From positions 375,382 to 439,381 of the forward strand of contig NZ_LMIA01000008.1 in the NCBI RefSeq assembly GCF_001428565.1: 64,000 nucleotides of DNA. The letters are read 5' to 3'. The notes beneath the pieces were generated by a model. The model saw only the letters and a list, made by a program, of their open reading frames with translations, ran no database searches and was not told the DNA's origin. This stretch comes from Nocardioides sp. Root190. Its GTDB lineage: Bacteria > Actinomycetota > Actinomycetes > Propionibacteriales > Nocardioidaceae. This document shows positions 50,089-58,977 of the stretch, piece by piece (within the stretch, counting starts at the first letter, position 1; every line of letters starts with the position of its first letter). The position numbers and the translations under genes are program-made.

Positions 50089-51702
50089 GTGAACGACTTC
50101 TCTACCCCTGCAGGGTGGTATCCCGACGGCGACGGCTGGGAGCGCCGCTGGGACGGCTCCGGCTGGACCGACGAACGACGACGCATGGCCGAGCCGACCC
50201 AGGTGCGACCGGCGACCCCGCCGGCCTCGCCCCCACCCACGGTGGCGCCGCCGGCCACCCCGCCGGCCACCCCGCCGGCCACTCCGCAGGCGTCGCCGCA
50301 GGCCGGACCGCCAGCCGGCCCACCGCCGACCGCTCCGCCCGGTGCGCAGTACCCGATCGCGCAGCCCCCCGCCCATCAGCCCGCCCAGCAGCCGGGCCAG
50401 CAGCCTGGCCAGCAGCCTGGCTATGGCCACGTCCCCTCGTGGGGCAGCGCCCAGCAGCACCACCAGCCGCAGGGCTTCCACGGCCACCCGCCCGCAGGAC
50501 CGCCGCGTCGGAGCCGGCTGGGCCTGTGGATCACGCTCGCGCTGGTCCTGCTGCTCGGCGTCGGCACGGCGGTGACGCTGGCCGTCCTGCAGCCGTGGGA
50601 CGGCGACGGTGGCACGGCCGACGACCCGAAGGATCCCGACGGCGCCACGACCGCGGCGGTCCAGGGTGACGTGAACGGCGACGACCTCGGCGACGTCCGC
50701 TACTACGTCAACTTCGACTACGACGAGGTCAAGAAGGTCGAGGCGACCAGCAACGGCAACGGCTTCGAGCTGAGCGAGGTCGCGGTCGACCCGTACTCCG
50801 AGCCGAAGGAGATGTTCTTCGACTGGGACAACGACGGCGTCAACGAGAAGCTCGTCTGGAAGTTCGTCGCGTCGGGCAAGCAGATCACCCTGTCCTCGCC
50901 GGACGGTGACTTCCCCGGCGAGCAGAACTTCACGATGTCGCTCTCCACGCTGAGGGAGTACGGCGGCCCGGACATCCAGGTCGTCAACGGGGACTTCGAC
51001 GGCGACGGTGACCAGGACCTCGCGGTCGTGGGCCCCAACGACCGCGTGGTCGACGTCTCGGTCCTGCTCAATGACGGCAAGGGCACCTTCGCGGCGCCGG
51101 TGCTGTGGCTGTCGATCACCAACGCCGTCATCGACGTCGTCCGGCTCTGGGCCGGGGACTTCGACAAGGACGGCGACACCGACCTGTGGGCGCAGCTGCC
51201 GGCAGAGCGCCTCGACGACGAGGACTACTCCGGCTACTACTCCGGGGACCGCGGCTACGCGTTGCTGAAGTCGACGGGCAAGAACTTCGAGGCCGGTGCG
51301 GTCAGCAAGGCGAGCGACTACTTCGAGGCCCTGCTCGTCGGCGACGTCACCGGGGACGGCACCGCCAACCTTGTCGGCGTGAAGACCAACTCCTCCAAGG
51401 AGGAGCTGACGGTCTCCGTGTTCGACGTCTCGGGCGGCCGGCTCGAGGAGGTCAAGGGCTTCACCGGCGTCACCAAGATCGGCCAGCGCAGCCTGCAGGG
51501 CGCCACGCTGAGCGACGTGGAGGGCGACGGGAAGGCCGACCTCGTGTTCGTCGTGAAGGCCTACAAGGAGGCCAAGTTCACCGGCGTGCAGGTCATGAAG
51601 TCGACCGGCGCGGTGTTCGAGCCCGCCCTCGTGTGGGCCGAGACGCCGGAGTGCAAGGACGACGGCTGCCGCATCGAGTTCATCGGGGTCCGCAGGTACT
51701 GA
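50089..51702 (+). CDS. DUF2510-FG-GAP-like membrane protein
   Basis: A 537-residue protein: DUF2510 at the N-terminus (GWYPDGDGWERRWDGSGWTDE), a Pro/Ala/Gln-rich linker with repeated PPAT and QQPG units (about 40-110), one membrane helix (about 145-167), and an outer beta-propeller-like part with calcium-loop repeats (GDVNGDDLGDV, DWDNDGVNEK, DFDGDGDQDL, DFDKDGDTDL, DVTGDGTANL, DVEGDGKADL) typical of FG-GAP/VCBS domains. It is probably a surface protein of unknown binding. Start is GTG 50089 after AAAGGA. A strong hairpin at 51711-51742 ends it. Confidence 0.82.
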   Translation: MNDFSTPAGWYPDGDGWERRWDGSGWTDERRRMAEPTQVRPATPPASPPPTVAPPATPPATPPATPQASPQAGPPAGPPPTAPPGAQYPIAQPPAHQPAQQPGQQPGQQPGYGHVPSWGSAQQHHQPQGFHGHPPAGPPRRSRLGLWITLALVLLLGVGTAVTLAVLQPWDGDGGTADDPKDPDGATTAAVQGDVNGDDLGDVRYYVNFDYDEVKKVEATSNGNGFELSEVAVDPYSEPKEMFFDWDNDGVNEKLVWKFVASGKQITLSSPDGDFPGEQNFTMSLSTLREYGGPDIQVVNGDFDGDGDQDLAVVGPNDRVVDVSVLLNDGKGTFAAPVLWLSITNAVIDVVRLWAGDFDKDGDTDLWAQLPAERLDDEDYSGYYSGDRGYALLKSTGKNFEAGAVSKASDYFEALLVGDVTGDGTANLVGVKTNSSKEELTVSVFDVSGGRLEEVKGFTGVTKIGQRSLQGATLSDVEGDGKADLVFVVKAYKEAKFTGVQVMKSTGAVFEPALVWAETPECKDDGCRIEFIGVRRY

Positions 51703-51710
51703 GCTGACGC

Positions 51711-51742
51711 GAGTCCTGGGGCCCGGGTGGGCCTCAGGACTC
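51711..51742. terminator. bidirectional terminator hairpin
   Basis: A 14-bp stem (51711-51724 with 51729-51742, one G-U pair) and a GGGT loop. It lies nine bases past the stop of the FG-GAP gene and contains the last codons of the convergent ligase gene (stop 51734), so it serves both strands. Confidence 0.75.
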
Positions 51743-52867
51743 CAGCTCGGTGCGCAGCTCGGTCACGACCGAGTCCACCACGGCCACCAGGTCGCCACCG
51801 GTGCGCTCGGCGACCGCGCGCTGCCGGACGTACGACGGGCCGCGGGTGGGGATCTCCAGGACCGAGGCCAGCTCCGCCTCGCAGCCGAGGCGGACGGCGG
51901 TCGGCTGCAGCTGCTCCACGAGGTCGGCGAGGTCGTCGGTGACCAGCCGCTCGTTCGAGGCGGCGTCGAGGATCACGATCGCGTCGACGCCGTACCTCGC
52001 GGCGCGCCACTTGTTCTCCTGGACGTGCCACGGGGGCATCGTCGGCAGCGTCTCGCCGGCGGCGGCGCGGCCGTCGAGCCAGATCACCAGGCAGTGCATG
52101 AGGGCGACCAGCGCGGACATGTCGCTCAGCGTCGAGACGCCGTCGCAGATCCGGTTCTCCAGCGTGCCGTGCCGCACGGCGGGGCGCAGGTCCCAGCGGA
52201 TCTCGCTCAGGTCGTCGATCACGCCGGTGGTGATCTGGTCGTGCGCGAAGGCCTCGAACTCCTCCCACCGCTGGAACTGGAACGGCAGGCCGGCGGTCGG
52301 GAGCTGCTGGAACATCAGCGCCCGGTTGGACGCGTAGCCGGTGTCGACGCCCATCCAGATGGGGGAGGACGCCGAGAGGGCCTGGAGGTGGGGGTAGTAG
52401 GTCAGCAGCGCTGACAGGACCGGCAGGACCCGGCTCTGCTCGGGGAGCCCCACGTGGACGTGGACGCCCCAGATCAACATCTGGCGCCCCCACCACTGGG
52501 TGCGGTTGATGAGCTCCTCGTAGCGGTTGCCCTCGGACAGCTGCTGGCCGGTCCAGTCGGCGAAGGGGTGCGTGCCGGCGCCGTACAGGTCCAGGTCGAG
52601 GTCGTCGGCGGCTGCGGTCACGTAGCGCAGGGTGTCGCGCAGGTCGGCCATCGCATCGCCCACCGTGGGGCACACGCCCGTCACGACCTCGACGGTGTTG
52701 CGCAGCAGCTCCTTGTGGAGCTTGCCCGGATCGGGCATGCGTGGCTTCGCCCGGGCGAACAGGTGGGCGGCGTCGTTGCGGAGGTCCCGGGATCGACGGT
52801 CCACCAGTGCGAACTCCCACTCCACGCCCAGGGTCGGTTCCTTCGAGCCGTGGAAGTCGATGCGCAC
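51734..52867 (-). CDS. glutamate-cysteine ligase family (YbdK-like) carboxylate-amine ligase
   Basis: A 377-residue ATP-grasp-like ligase of glutamate-cysteine ligase family 2. It shows TLGVEWEFALVD, ELLRNTVEVVTG, GAGTHPFADW, WGVHVHVGLP and NRICDGVSTLSD, matching the YbdK/MshC-unrelated GCS2 type from memory. It may make gamma-glutamyl compounds, but members vary in substrate. TAGGCT (52879-52874) six bases before GTG 52867 gives a leaderless start. It is divergent from the exporter gene. Confidence 0.87.
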   Translation of the reverse strand: MRIDFHGSKEPTLGVEWEFALVDRRSRDLRNDAAHLFARAKPRMPDPGKLHKELLRNTVEVVTGVCPTVGDAMADLRDTLRYVTAAADDLDLDLYGAGTHPFADWTGQQLSEGNRYEELINRTQWWGRQMLIWGVHVHVGLPEQSRVLPVLSALLTYYPHLQALSASSPIWMGVDTGYASNRALMFQQLPTAGLPFQFQRWEEFEAFAHDQITTGVIDDLSEIRWDLRPAVRHGTLENRICDGVSTLSDMSALVALMHCLVIWLDGRAAAGETLPTMPPWHVQENKWRAARYGVDAIVILDAASNERLVTDDLADLVEQLQPTAVRLGCEAELASVLEIPTRGPSYVRQRAVAERTGGDLVAVVDSVVTELRTELES

Positions 52868-52930
52868 GGGCCCAGCCTAGTGTCGGAGGGCCGATGGGCC
52901 ATGTCACCGCGGACCTGCCAGCATGAGCGG

Positions 52931-54274
52931 ATGGACGACCTGCGGAACCTCCACCGCACGCTCGACCTGTCCCTACGGGTCGGCGAGGTGCTGCTGTCAT
53001 CGGGTGCTGGTGCCCCCGACGTGCTCGCGACGATGCGCGCGCTGGCGCGGGCGCTCGGCGTGCGCCACTCCCAGGTGGACGTCACCTTCACCTCGTTGGC
53101 GATGAGCGTGCAGCAGGCGCCGGACGAGCCGCCGATCGTGCAGATCCGGCAGGTGACCCAGCGCGAGATCGACTACGAGGACCTGACCCGGGTCGACCAC
53201 CTGGTCCGCGCGGTCGTCGCGGGCGAGGTGGACCTCGAGGGTGCCCGCGCCGAGCTGGGGCAGATCGTGTCCTCAGGCCACGCCCGTCCGCGGTGGGCGG
53301 CGACGGCCGGAGCGGGCGCGATGTGCGCCGGCGTCGCGCTGATGCTCGGCGGCGGCCCGATCGTGGTGCTCGTCGCGTTGCTGGCCGCGGTCTGCATCGA
53401 CCGCCTGCAGTTGCTGATGACCCGGCGTCGGCTCCCCAACTTCTACCAACAGGTCGCCGGAGGGATCGTTGCCACCCTGCTGGCGGCGCTCGGCACCCGG
53501 CTCGCCGAGCCGTGGGTGCACCTCAACGCGTCGCTGGTCGTGACGGCGAACATCGTCATGCTGCTGGCGGGCATCGGTTTCATGGGCGCGATCCAGGACG
53601 CCCTGTCGGGCTTCTTCGTCACGGGCGGCGCCCGCGTGCTCGAGGCGGTCCTGGCGACGGCCGGCATCATCGCCGGGGTCAGTGGCGGCTTCTCGCTGTG
53701 CTCGGCCATAGGACTGGAGATCCCGAGCCTGGTGCTGCCGCGCTTCGACCTGGTCGGGGTCAGCACGGCCGCGGTGGGTGGGGCGGTCGCTGCGGCGGCC
53801 TTCGCGTTCGCGTCGTACGCCCCGATGCGCACGCTCGTGCCGATCGGCCTGCTCGGTGGCGCCGCGATCGCGGCGACCGAGTCGATCGCGCAGGCGGGGT
53901 TCGGGCGCCCGTGGGCGGTCGGCATCGCGGCCTTCGGGATCGGGCTCTTCGGCTACACCGTCGGGCGTCGCTTCCGGGTGCCGCCGCTCGTGGTCGTCGT
54001 GTCCGCGGTGGTTCCCCTCCTGCCGGGACTCTCGATCTACCGCGGGCTCTTCCTGCTCGGCGAGGAGGGCGGCCAACAGGTCGCCCAGGGCCTGCTCGCG
54101 ATGGTCACCGCGGCGTCCGTCGCCATCGCGCTGGCCTCGGGCGTGATCCTGGGCGAGTACGTCGCGCAGCCGGTCATGCGCGAGGCGCGCCGGGTCGAGG
54201 CCCGGCTCGCAGGTCCGCGACTGGTCGGCGTGACCCGCTCGGTGCGTCGGCGCCGGGGCGGCCGCGACTCCTGA
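52931..54274 (+). CDS. ThrE-type threonine/serine exporter family protein
   Basis: A 447-residue membrane protein. A cytoplasmic N-terminal part (ThrE/DUF1212, about 10-250 with LLSSGAGAPDVLATMRALARALG and DVTFTSLAMS) is followed by a second DUF3815-like domain; about ten hydrophobic helices lie between residues 115 and 420. It should export threonine, serine or similar compounds. CAGCAT (52919-52924) six bases before ATG 52931 supports the start; the longer open frame overlaps the ligase gene and is rejected. Confidence 0.87.
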   Translation: MDDLRNLHRTLDLSLRVGEVLLSSGAGAPDVLATMRALARALGVRHSQVDVTFTSLAMSVQQAPDEPPIVQIRQVTQREIDYEDLTRVDHLVRAVVAGEVDLEGARAELGQIVSSGHARPRWAATAGAGAMCAGVALMLGGGPIVVLVALLAAVCIDRLQLLMTRRRLPNFYQQVAGGIVATLLAALGTRLAEPWVHLNASLVVTANIVMLLAGIGFMGAIQDALSGFFVTGGARVLEAVLATAGIIAGVSGGFSLCSAIGLEIPSLVLPRFDLVGVSTAAVGGAVAAAAFAFASYAPMRTLVPIGLLGGAAIAATESIAQAGFGRPWAVGIAAFGIGLFGYTVGRRFRVPPLVVVVSAVVPLLPGLSIYRGLFLLGEEGGQQVAQGLLAMVTAASVAIALASGVILGEYVAQPVMREARRVEARLAGPRLVGVTRSVRRRRGGRDS

Positions 54275-54431
54275 GCCCGGGCCGGCCGATCCGGGCTCGG
54301 ATCTGATACGGACCCCGAGCAGGAGTTTCAGCGGGCGCCTGGGTGGGAGGAACAGGGTGCCTCCTGCGTCCGGACGCACCGTTCGCCCGGCGAGGAAGAC
54401 CACCATCCATCACTCAGCACTGGAGAATCCC

Positions 54432-54713
54432 ATGAAGAAGACCACCCTCGGCCTCGGCAGCATCGTGCTGGTGGCTGCGTTCTCGCTCTCCGCCTGCGGG
54501 GGCAGCGACGAGGGCGAGCTCGCCAAGGAGTACTGCGAGCTGGTCAAGGACGCGAACGCCGCCGCGGAGTCGGGCGACACCGACAAGGTCGCGGAGGCGA
54601 CCAAGGCGCTCACCGACTGGGCGGAGGAGAACAAGGACGCCAAGGGCGACGGCGACAAGTTCGCCGATGCCGTCAAGGACGAGTGCGGCGACGACGCGCC
54701 GGCGCTTCCCTGA
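54432..54713 (+). CDS. small lipoprotein
   Basis: A 93-residue exported protein. MKKTTLGLGSIVLVAAFSLSAC is a lipoprotein signal with lipobox LSAC; the mature part is a short acidic helical segment with three further Cys (EYCELVKD and DECGDD and the lipid Cys), so a disulfide is likely. No family is recognised. GGAGA before ATG 54432 decides the start. A hairpin at 54741-54780 ends it. Confidence 0.8.
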   Translation: MKKTTLGLGSIVLVAAFSLSACGGSDEGELAKEYCELVKDANAAAESGDTDKVAEATKALTDWAEENKDAKGDGDKFADAVKDECGDDAPALP

Positions 54714-54740
54714 CCCGAACTGACCGGACCACGGTCCGAC

Positions 54741-54780
54741 CGAGACCCTCTCCCGAGCCCTGGCTCAGGGGAGGGTCTCG
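54741..54780. terminator. bidirectional terminator hairpin
   Basis: CGAGACCCTC (54741-54750) pairs with GAGGGTCTCG (54771-54780), and an inner GAGCC/GGCTC stem extends it. It separates the lipoprotein gene from the convergent TetR gene (stop 54765) and lies over the end of the latter. Confidence 0.75.
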
Positions 54781-55382
54781 ATCATGGCGGGCAGCGCGGA
54801 CGTGATGACGGTCAGCAGGTCGTCGCGGCCCAGGCCCGCGGGCTCCTCGCACCACGTGAGCACGAGGTCCTCGACCATCGCCTGCCAGGCATGGATGACG
54901 AGCCGGACGGCGGGGGTGTCCGGCAGGTCGAAGGTGCCGGTGTCGACGGAGAAGAAGCGGTCCGCCAGTGCCGAGAAGGTGGTCTCGTAGATCGCGCGGA
55001 GCACGTCGTTGCTGCCCGCGGCGGACTTGAGCAGGGCACGGTAGGCGTCCTGGTTCTCGATGACGTAGTCGACGTACCCGGTGATGGAGGTGAGCAGGCG
55101 GTCGAGCGGTGCGCCGTCGGCCGGGGGAGCGGTGCGGCGGTAGAGCTCGTCGGCGGCGTGCTGCACGACGGCCTCGAGGTAGCCCTGCTTGCCGCCGAAG
55201 TAGTGGTAGAGCAGGCCGCGGGAGATGCCGGCCTCCTCGGCCAGTGCATCGATCGACAACTCCTCGATGGAACGGTCGGTGAGCAGCCGTACGCCGAGCT
55301 CCAGGAGCTGGTGACGCCGTTCGTACGGTGAGAGTCGACTCCGCGACCGGGCGGCGTGGGGGGAGGGGGTGGCGGCCGTCAC
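54765..55382 (-). CDS. TetR family regulator of the BVMO operon
   Basis: A 205-residue repressor. Helix-turn-helix LSIDALAEEAGISRGLLYHYFGGKQGYLEAVV lies near residues 43-75; the helical ligand domain follows. It faces the monooxygenase gene across a 50-bp region with a 21-bp near-perfect palindrome, so it very probably represses that operon and itself in response to a ketone or related compound. Start is GTG 55382. Confidence 0.9.
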   Translation of the reverse strand: MTAATPSPHAARSRSRLSPYERRHQLLELGVRLLTDRSIEELSIDALAEEAGISRGLLYHYFGGKQGYLEAVVQHAADELYRRTAPPADGAPLDRLLTSITGYVDYVIENQDAYRALLKSAAGSNDVLRAIYETTFSALADRFFSVDTGTFDLPDTPAVRLVIHAWQAMVEDLVLTWCEEPAGLGRDDLLTVITSALPAMIETLP

Positions 55383-55392
55383 GCACGACAGT

Positions 55393-55425
55393 CTATTGAC
55401 ATATGTTCAATAGCGCCAATAGCGT
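55393..55425. promoter_or_regulatory. TetR operator over the BVMO promoter
   Basis: A 21-bp palindrome (55393-55413, arms CTATTGA and TCAATAG, 19 of 21 positions symmetric) contains a perfect rightward -35 TTGACA (55396-55401). An 18-bp spacer leads to -10 TAGCGT (55420-55425), and ATG 55433 follows seven bases later. Confidence 0.8.
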
Positions 55426-55432
55426 CCTTCCC

Positions 55433-56983
55433 ATGACCGCTACTCCGAGTCGCACCAACGTCGACCACCTCATCGTGGGTGCCGGCTTCGCCGGTCTCGC
55501 GGCCGCCATCAAGCTCGACGAGGCGGCCGAGCGGGACTTCGTGGTCATCGAGAAGGACAGCGACGTCGGTGGCACCTGGCACATCAACACCTACCCGGGT
55601 GCCGAGTGCGACGTACCCAGCCAGCTCTACTCCTTCTCGTTCGCGCTCAACCCGGACTGGTCGCGCGTCTACTCGCCGCAGCAGGAGATCTGGGAGTACA
55701 CCCGCAAGGTCGCCGAGCGCTCCGGCACCTTGGACCGCTTTGTGTTCAACACCGCCGTCCTCGACGCGCAGTGGGACGAGCAGGCCCAGCGCTGGAACGT
55801 GCGGACCGAAGGGCCCGACGGGGTCCGGGAGTACGCCGCGCGCACCGTCATCTCCGGCTCCGGCGGACTCTCCGAGCCGCGCCTGCCCGAGGTCGAGGGC
55901 ATCGACGACTTCCGGGGGGAGATCTTCCACTCGGCCCGCTGGAACCACGATGTCGACCTGACCGGCAAGCGCGTCGCGGTGATCGGCACGGGCGCCTCCG
56001 CCGTCCAGCTCGTGCCCGAGCTGCAGAAGGTCGTCGGCCACATGGACGTCTACCAGCGCACGCCCAACTGGATCATCCCGCGCAACGAGCGCTCCTTCAC
56101 CTCCTTCGAGAAGGCCGTCTTCAAGAAGGTCCCGGGCGCCCAGCGCGCACTCCGGTCCGTGGTCTACGGCGCCCTCGAGGCGCGGGTCCCGGCGTTCGCC
56201 CGGTTCCCCCAGGCGATGCGGGCCGTCGACCTGCAGGGCCGGCGCAACATCGCCAAGGGCATCACGGATCCCGAGCTGCGCAAGAAGGTCACGCCGAGCT
56301 ACCGCGCCGGCTGCAAGCGGATCCTGATCTCCAACAAGTGGTACCCCGCACTCGATGCGGACAACGTCGACCTCGTCACCGACCCGATCGTGCGGATCAC
56401 CGAGAACGCCATCGTCACCGCCGACGGTGTCGAGCGGCCGATCGACGTCCTGGTCGTCGCGACCGGCTTCTACGTCACCGAGCCCCCGATCGCCCAGCAC
56501 ATCACCGGTCGTGAGGGCCGCACGCTGGCCGACGTCTGGGACGAGGGCGGCATGGCGGCGTACAAGGGAACGACGATCCACGGCTTCCCGAACCTCTTCC
56601 AGATCGTCGGTCCGAACACCGCGCTCGGCCACTCGAGCATGATCTTCATCATCGAGTCCCAGGTGCGCTACGTCGTCGAGGCGGCCCGCGCCATGCGCCG
56701 AGAGGGCCTGGCCGTCGTCGAGCCGACCCGTGCCGCGCAGGACGCCTGGACCGCGGACATCCGCCGCAAGATGAAGCCGACCGTGTGGCAGACCGGCGGC
56801 TGCGCGAGCTGGTACCTCGACAAGTTCGGCAACAACACGACCCTCTGGCCGGGGCAGACGTTCACGCTCCGCCAGCACCTCAGCTCGTTCGACCTCGACA
56901 AGTACGACGTCGAGGCAGTCACGCCCCAGCACTCAGCCCCCGCCCTGCAGCCTCCCCAGTCGAAGAAGAAGGTCACGTCGTGA
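55433..56983 (+). CDS. Baeyer-Villiger-type flavin monooxygenase
   Basis: A 516-residue FAD/NADPH enzyme. The FAD motif GAGFAGLAAA (residues about 17-26) and a second Rossmann motif GTGASAVQ flank the Baeyer-Villiger fingerprint FRGEIFHSARWNHD (FxGxxxHxxxW form). It should insert oxygen into ketones to give esters or lactones; related proteins include EthA and cyclohexanone monooxygenase. First gene of an operon with SDR and FUSC genes, each coupled by a GTGA overlap. ATG 55433 directly follows the promoter. Confidence 0.92.
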   Translation: MTATPSRTNVDHLIVGAGFAGLAAAIKLDEAAERDFVVIEKDSDVGGTWHINTYPGAECDVPSQLYSFSFALNPDWSRVYSPQQEIWEYTRKVAERSGTLDRFVFNTAVLDAQWDEQAQRWNVRTEGPDGVREYAARTVISGSGGLSEPRLPEVEGIDDFRGEIFHSARWNHDVDLTGKRVAVIGTGASAVQLVPELQKVVGHMDVYQRTPNWIIPRNERSFTSFEKAVFKKVPGAQRALRSVVYGALEARVPAFARFPQAMRAVDLQGRRNIAKGITDPELRKKVTPSYRAGCKRILISNKWYPALDADNVDLVTDPIVRITENAIVTADGVERPIDVLVVATGFYVTEPPIAQHITGREGRTLADVWDEGGMAAYKGTTIHGFPNLFQIVGPNTALGHSSMIFIIESQVRYVVEAARAMRREGLAVVEPTRAAQDAWTADIRRKMKPTVWQTGGCASWYLDKFGNNTTLWPGQTFTLRQHLSSFDLDKYDVEAVTPQHSAPALQPPQSKKKVTS

Positions 56984-57816
56984 AGAACCTCAACAACAAG
57001 GTCGTCGTCATCACCGGAGCGGGCTCCGGCATCGGCCGCGCGCTCGCGGTGAACCTCGCCGGCAAGGGCGCCCGGCTGGCCCTGTCCGACGTCAGCGAGA
57101 CCGGCCTCGGCGAGACCGTCGAGCTGGCAGTCAAGGCGGGATCACCCGATGTGCACACGGCGCGGCTCGACGTCGCGGACAAGGCTGCCTTCTCGGCGTA
57201 CGCCGTCGAGGTCGCCGAGCACTTCGGCCAGGTCAACGTCGTGATCAACAACGCCGGCGTCGCCCTGGCCGGTGACGCGGTCGACCTGACCTACGAGGAC
57301 ATGGAGTGGATCGTCGGCATCAACTTCTGGGGTGTCGTCTACGGCACCAAGGAGTTCCTGCCGCACCTGATCGCCTCCGGTGACGGCCACGTCGTCAACC
57401 TCTCCTCGCTGTTCGGCCTGCTCGCGATGCCCGGCCAGAGTGCCTACAACGCGACGAAGTTCGCGGTGCGCGGCTTCACCGAGGCCGTGCGGGAGGAGAT
57501 GCTCATCGCCGGTCACCGGGTGGGCGTCACCTCGGTGCACCCCGGTGGGATCAAGACCGCGATCGCGCGCAGCGCCCGGGTCTCCGACAAGGAGGACCAG
57601 GCCGCGACCGCGAAGCTGTTCGACGAGAAGCTCGCCAAGATGACGCCCGAGCGCGCCGCCGAGATCATCGTCAAGGGCATCCAGAAGAACCAGGCGCGGG
57701 TCCTCGTCGGCCTCGACGCGCACGCGCTGCACAACTTCCAGAAGTTCACCGGATCGCGCTATGAGGACATCATCGCGCTCGTGTCGAAGAAGGTGCTGCC
57801 CGCCAAGGTGGTGTGA
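56980..57816 (+). CDS. short-chain dehydrogenase/reductase
   Basis: A 278-residue SDR enzyme with cofactor motif TGAGSGIG, NNAG, and catalytic Ser/Tyr/Lys in NLSSLFGLLAMPGQSAYNATKFA. A hydrophobic C-terminal region follows. Placed behind the monooxygenase, it probably oxidises an alcohol to the ketone that the monooxygenase uses. GTG 56980 overlaps the upstream stop (GTGA). Confidence 0.92.
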   Translation: MKNLNNKVVVITGAGSGIGRALAVNLAGKGARLALSDVSETGLGETVELAVKAGSPDVHTARLDVADKAAFSAYAVEVAEHFGQVNVVINNAGVALAGDAVDLTYEDMEWIVGINFWGVVYGTKEFLPHLIASGDGHVVNLSSLFGLLAMPGQSAYNATKFAVRGFTEAVREEMLIAGHRVGVTSVHPGGIKTAIARSARVSDKEDQAATAKLFDEKLAKMTPERAAEIIVKGIQKNQARVLVGLDAHALHNFQKFTGSRYEDIIALVSKKVLPAKVV

Positions 57817-58934
57817 TTGCTCCTGTGGACGCAACCTTCGACCGGCTCCTGGACCGCATGTGGACCAGGAGTCGGTTGTCGTTGCGGGGCCGGCTCGACC
57901 GGCTGCGCGCCAAGGGCTGGGTCGTGCTGCAGTGTGCGGTGGCCGCCGGCGTGGCCTGGTGGGTCGCCGCCGACCTGTTCGACCACGACACCCCGTTCTT
58001 CGCGCCGATCGCCGCGGTCGTCTCGCTCGGCACCTCCTACGGCCAGCGGCTGCGCCGGGTCGCCGAGGTCACGGTCGGTGTCGCGATCGGTGTCTTCGTC
58101 GCCGACGTCCTGGTCGCGAGCATGGGTTCGGGGGCCTGGCAGCTCGCCCTGATCGTGCTCCTGGCGATGTCGACCGCGATCCTGCTCGATGCCGGGATCC
58201 TCTTCGTCACCCAGGCCGCCGTGCAGTCGATCGTCGTCGCTGCGCTGGTGCCGGGCGCCAACGGCGCCTTCCTGCGCTGGACCGACGCCCTGATCGGCGG
58301 AGGCGTCGCCCTGGTGGCGGCGATGGTCGTGCCGGCCGCACCGCTGCGCCGCCCGCGCGAGCAGGCCGCCGCCGTCGCCCGCAAGATCGCCGAGCTGCTG
58401 CGCGCCGCCTCGGACGTGATGGTGGATGGGGAGGTCACCCCGGCCCTCGAGCTGCTGGCCGACGCCCGCGCCACGGACCGGATGATCCGGGAGCTCCAGG
58501 CGGCGGCCTCGGAGGGCATGTCGGTGGTGAGCTCCTCGCCCTTCCGGGGGCGGCACCGCGAGCCACTGCGCCGGATGGTCGAGCTCGTCGACCCGCTCGA
58601 CCGGGCGCTTCGCAGCACGCGTGTGCTGGTGCGTCAGACGTCGATCGCTGCCTACCGTCGTCGACCGGTCCCGTCGTCGTACACGATGCTGGCGGCGGAC
58701 CTGGCCGACGCCGCCGACGCCGTCGCCGACGAGCTCTCCGCCAACCGCCTGGCCGTCGAGGCCCGTGATGCCGTGCTCGCCGTCGGCGTGGCCACCGGGC
58801 AGGTCGAGCGCACCGAGGTGCTCACGGCCGAGGCGATCCTCGCGCAGCTGCGTGCGATCGTGGCCGACCTGCTGATGGTGACGGGCATGGGCCAGCTCGA
58901 GGCGACCGACGCGATCCCGCCGCCGCCGCGATGA
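57813..58934 (+). CDS. FUSC family membrane protein
   Basis: A 373-residue inner-membrane protein. Six hydrophobic helices lie in residues about 30-175 (VVLQCAVAAGVAWWVAADLF, FFAPIAAVVSLGTSYGQRLRRV, and others), followed by a helical cytoplasmic half. This is the fusaric acid/aromatic acid exporter (FUSC) layout, so it may expel a substrate or product of the operon. The GTG start overlaps the SDR stop by 4 bp. Confidence 0.85.
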   Translation: MIAPVDATFDRLLDRMWTRSRLSLRGRLDRLRAKGWVVLQCAVAAGVAWWVAADLFDHDTPFFAPIAAVVSLGTSYGQRLRRVAEVTVGVAIGVFVADVLVASMGSGAWQLALIVLLAMSTAILLDAGILFVTQAAVQSIVVAALVPGANGAFLRWTDALIGGGVALVAAMVVPAAPLRRPREQAAAVARKIAELLRAASDVMVDGEVTPALELLADARATDRMIRELQAAASEGMSVVSSSPFRGRHREPLRRMVELVDPLDRALRSTRVLVRQTSIAAYRRRPVPSSYTMLAADLADAADAVADELSANRLAVEARDAVLAVGVATGQVERTEVLTAEAILAQLRAIVADLLMVTGMGQLEATDAIPPPPR

Positions 58935-58947
58935 GTGGTGTGGCCAT

Positions 58948-58970
58948 CTGTCAACGCTTGATGACAGAAT
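58948..58970 (+). promoter_or_regulatory. inverted repeat at the SRPBCC promoter
   Basis: CTGTCA (58948-58953) and TGACAG (58962-58967) form an inverted repeat that overlaps the -10 CAGAAT (58965-58970). ATG 58978 follows seven bases later (leaderless). Confidence 0.4.
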
Positions 58971-58977
58971 GCCGTCC

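Noticed and set aside
50240..50430. short direct repeats resembling a CRISPR or satellite array
   Set aside because: They are in-frame codon repeats (PPAT, QQPG) of a Pro/Gln-rich linker with no spacers.
52454..52930. N-terminal extension of the ThrE-like exporter
   Set aside because: It overlaps the ligase gene on the other strand; the conserved exporter N-terminus and a -10 hexamer place the start at 52931.
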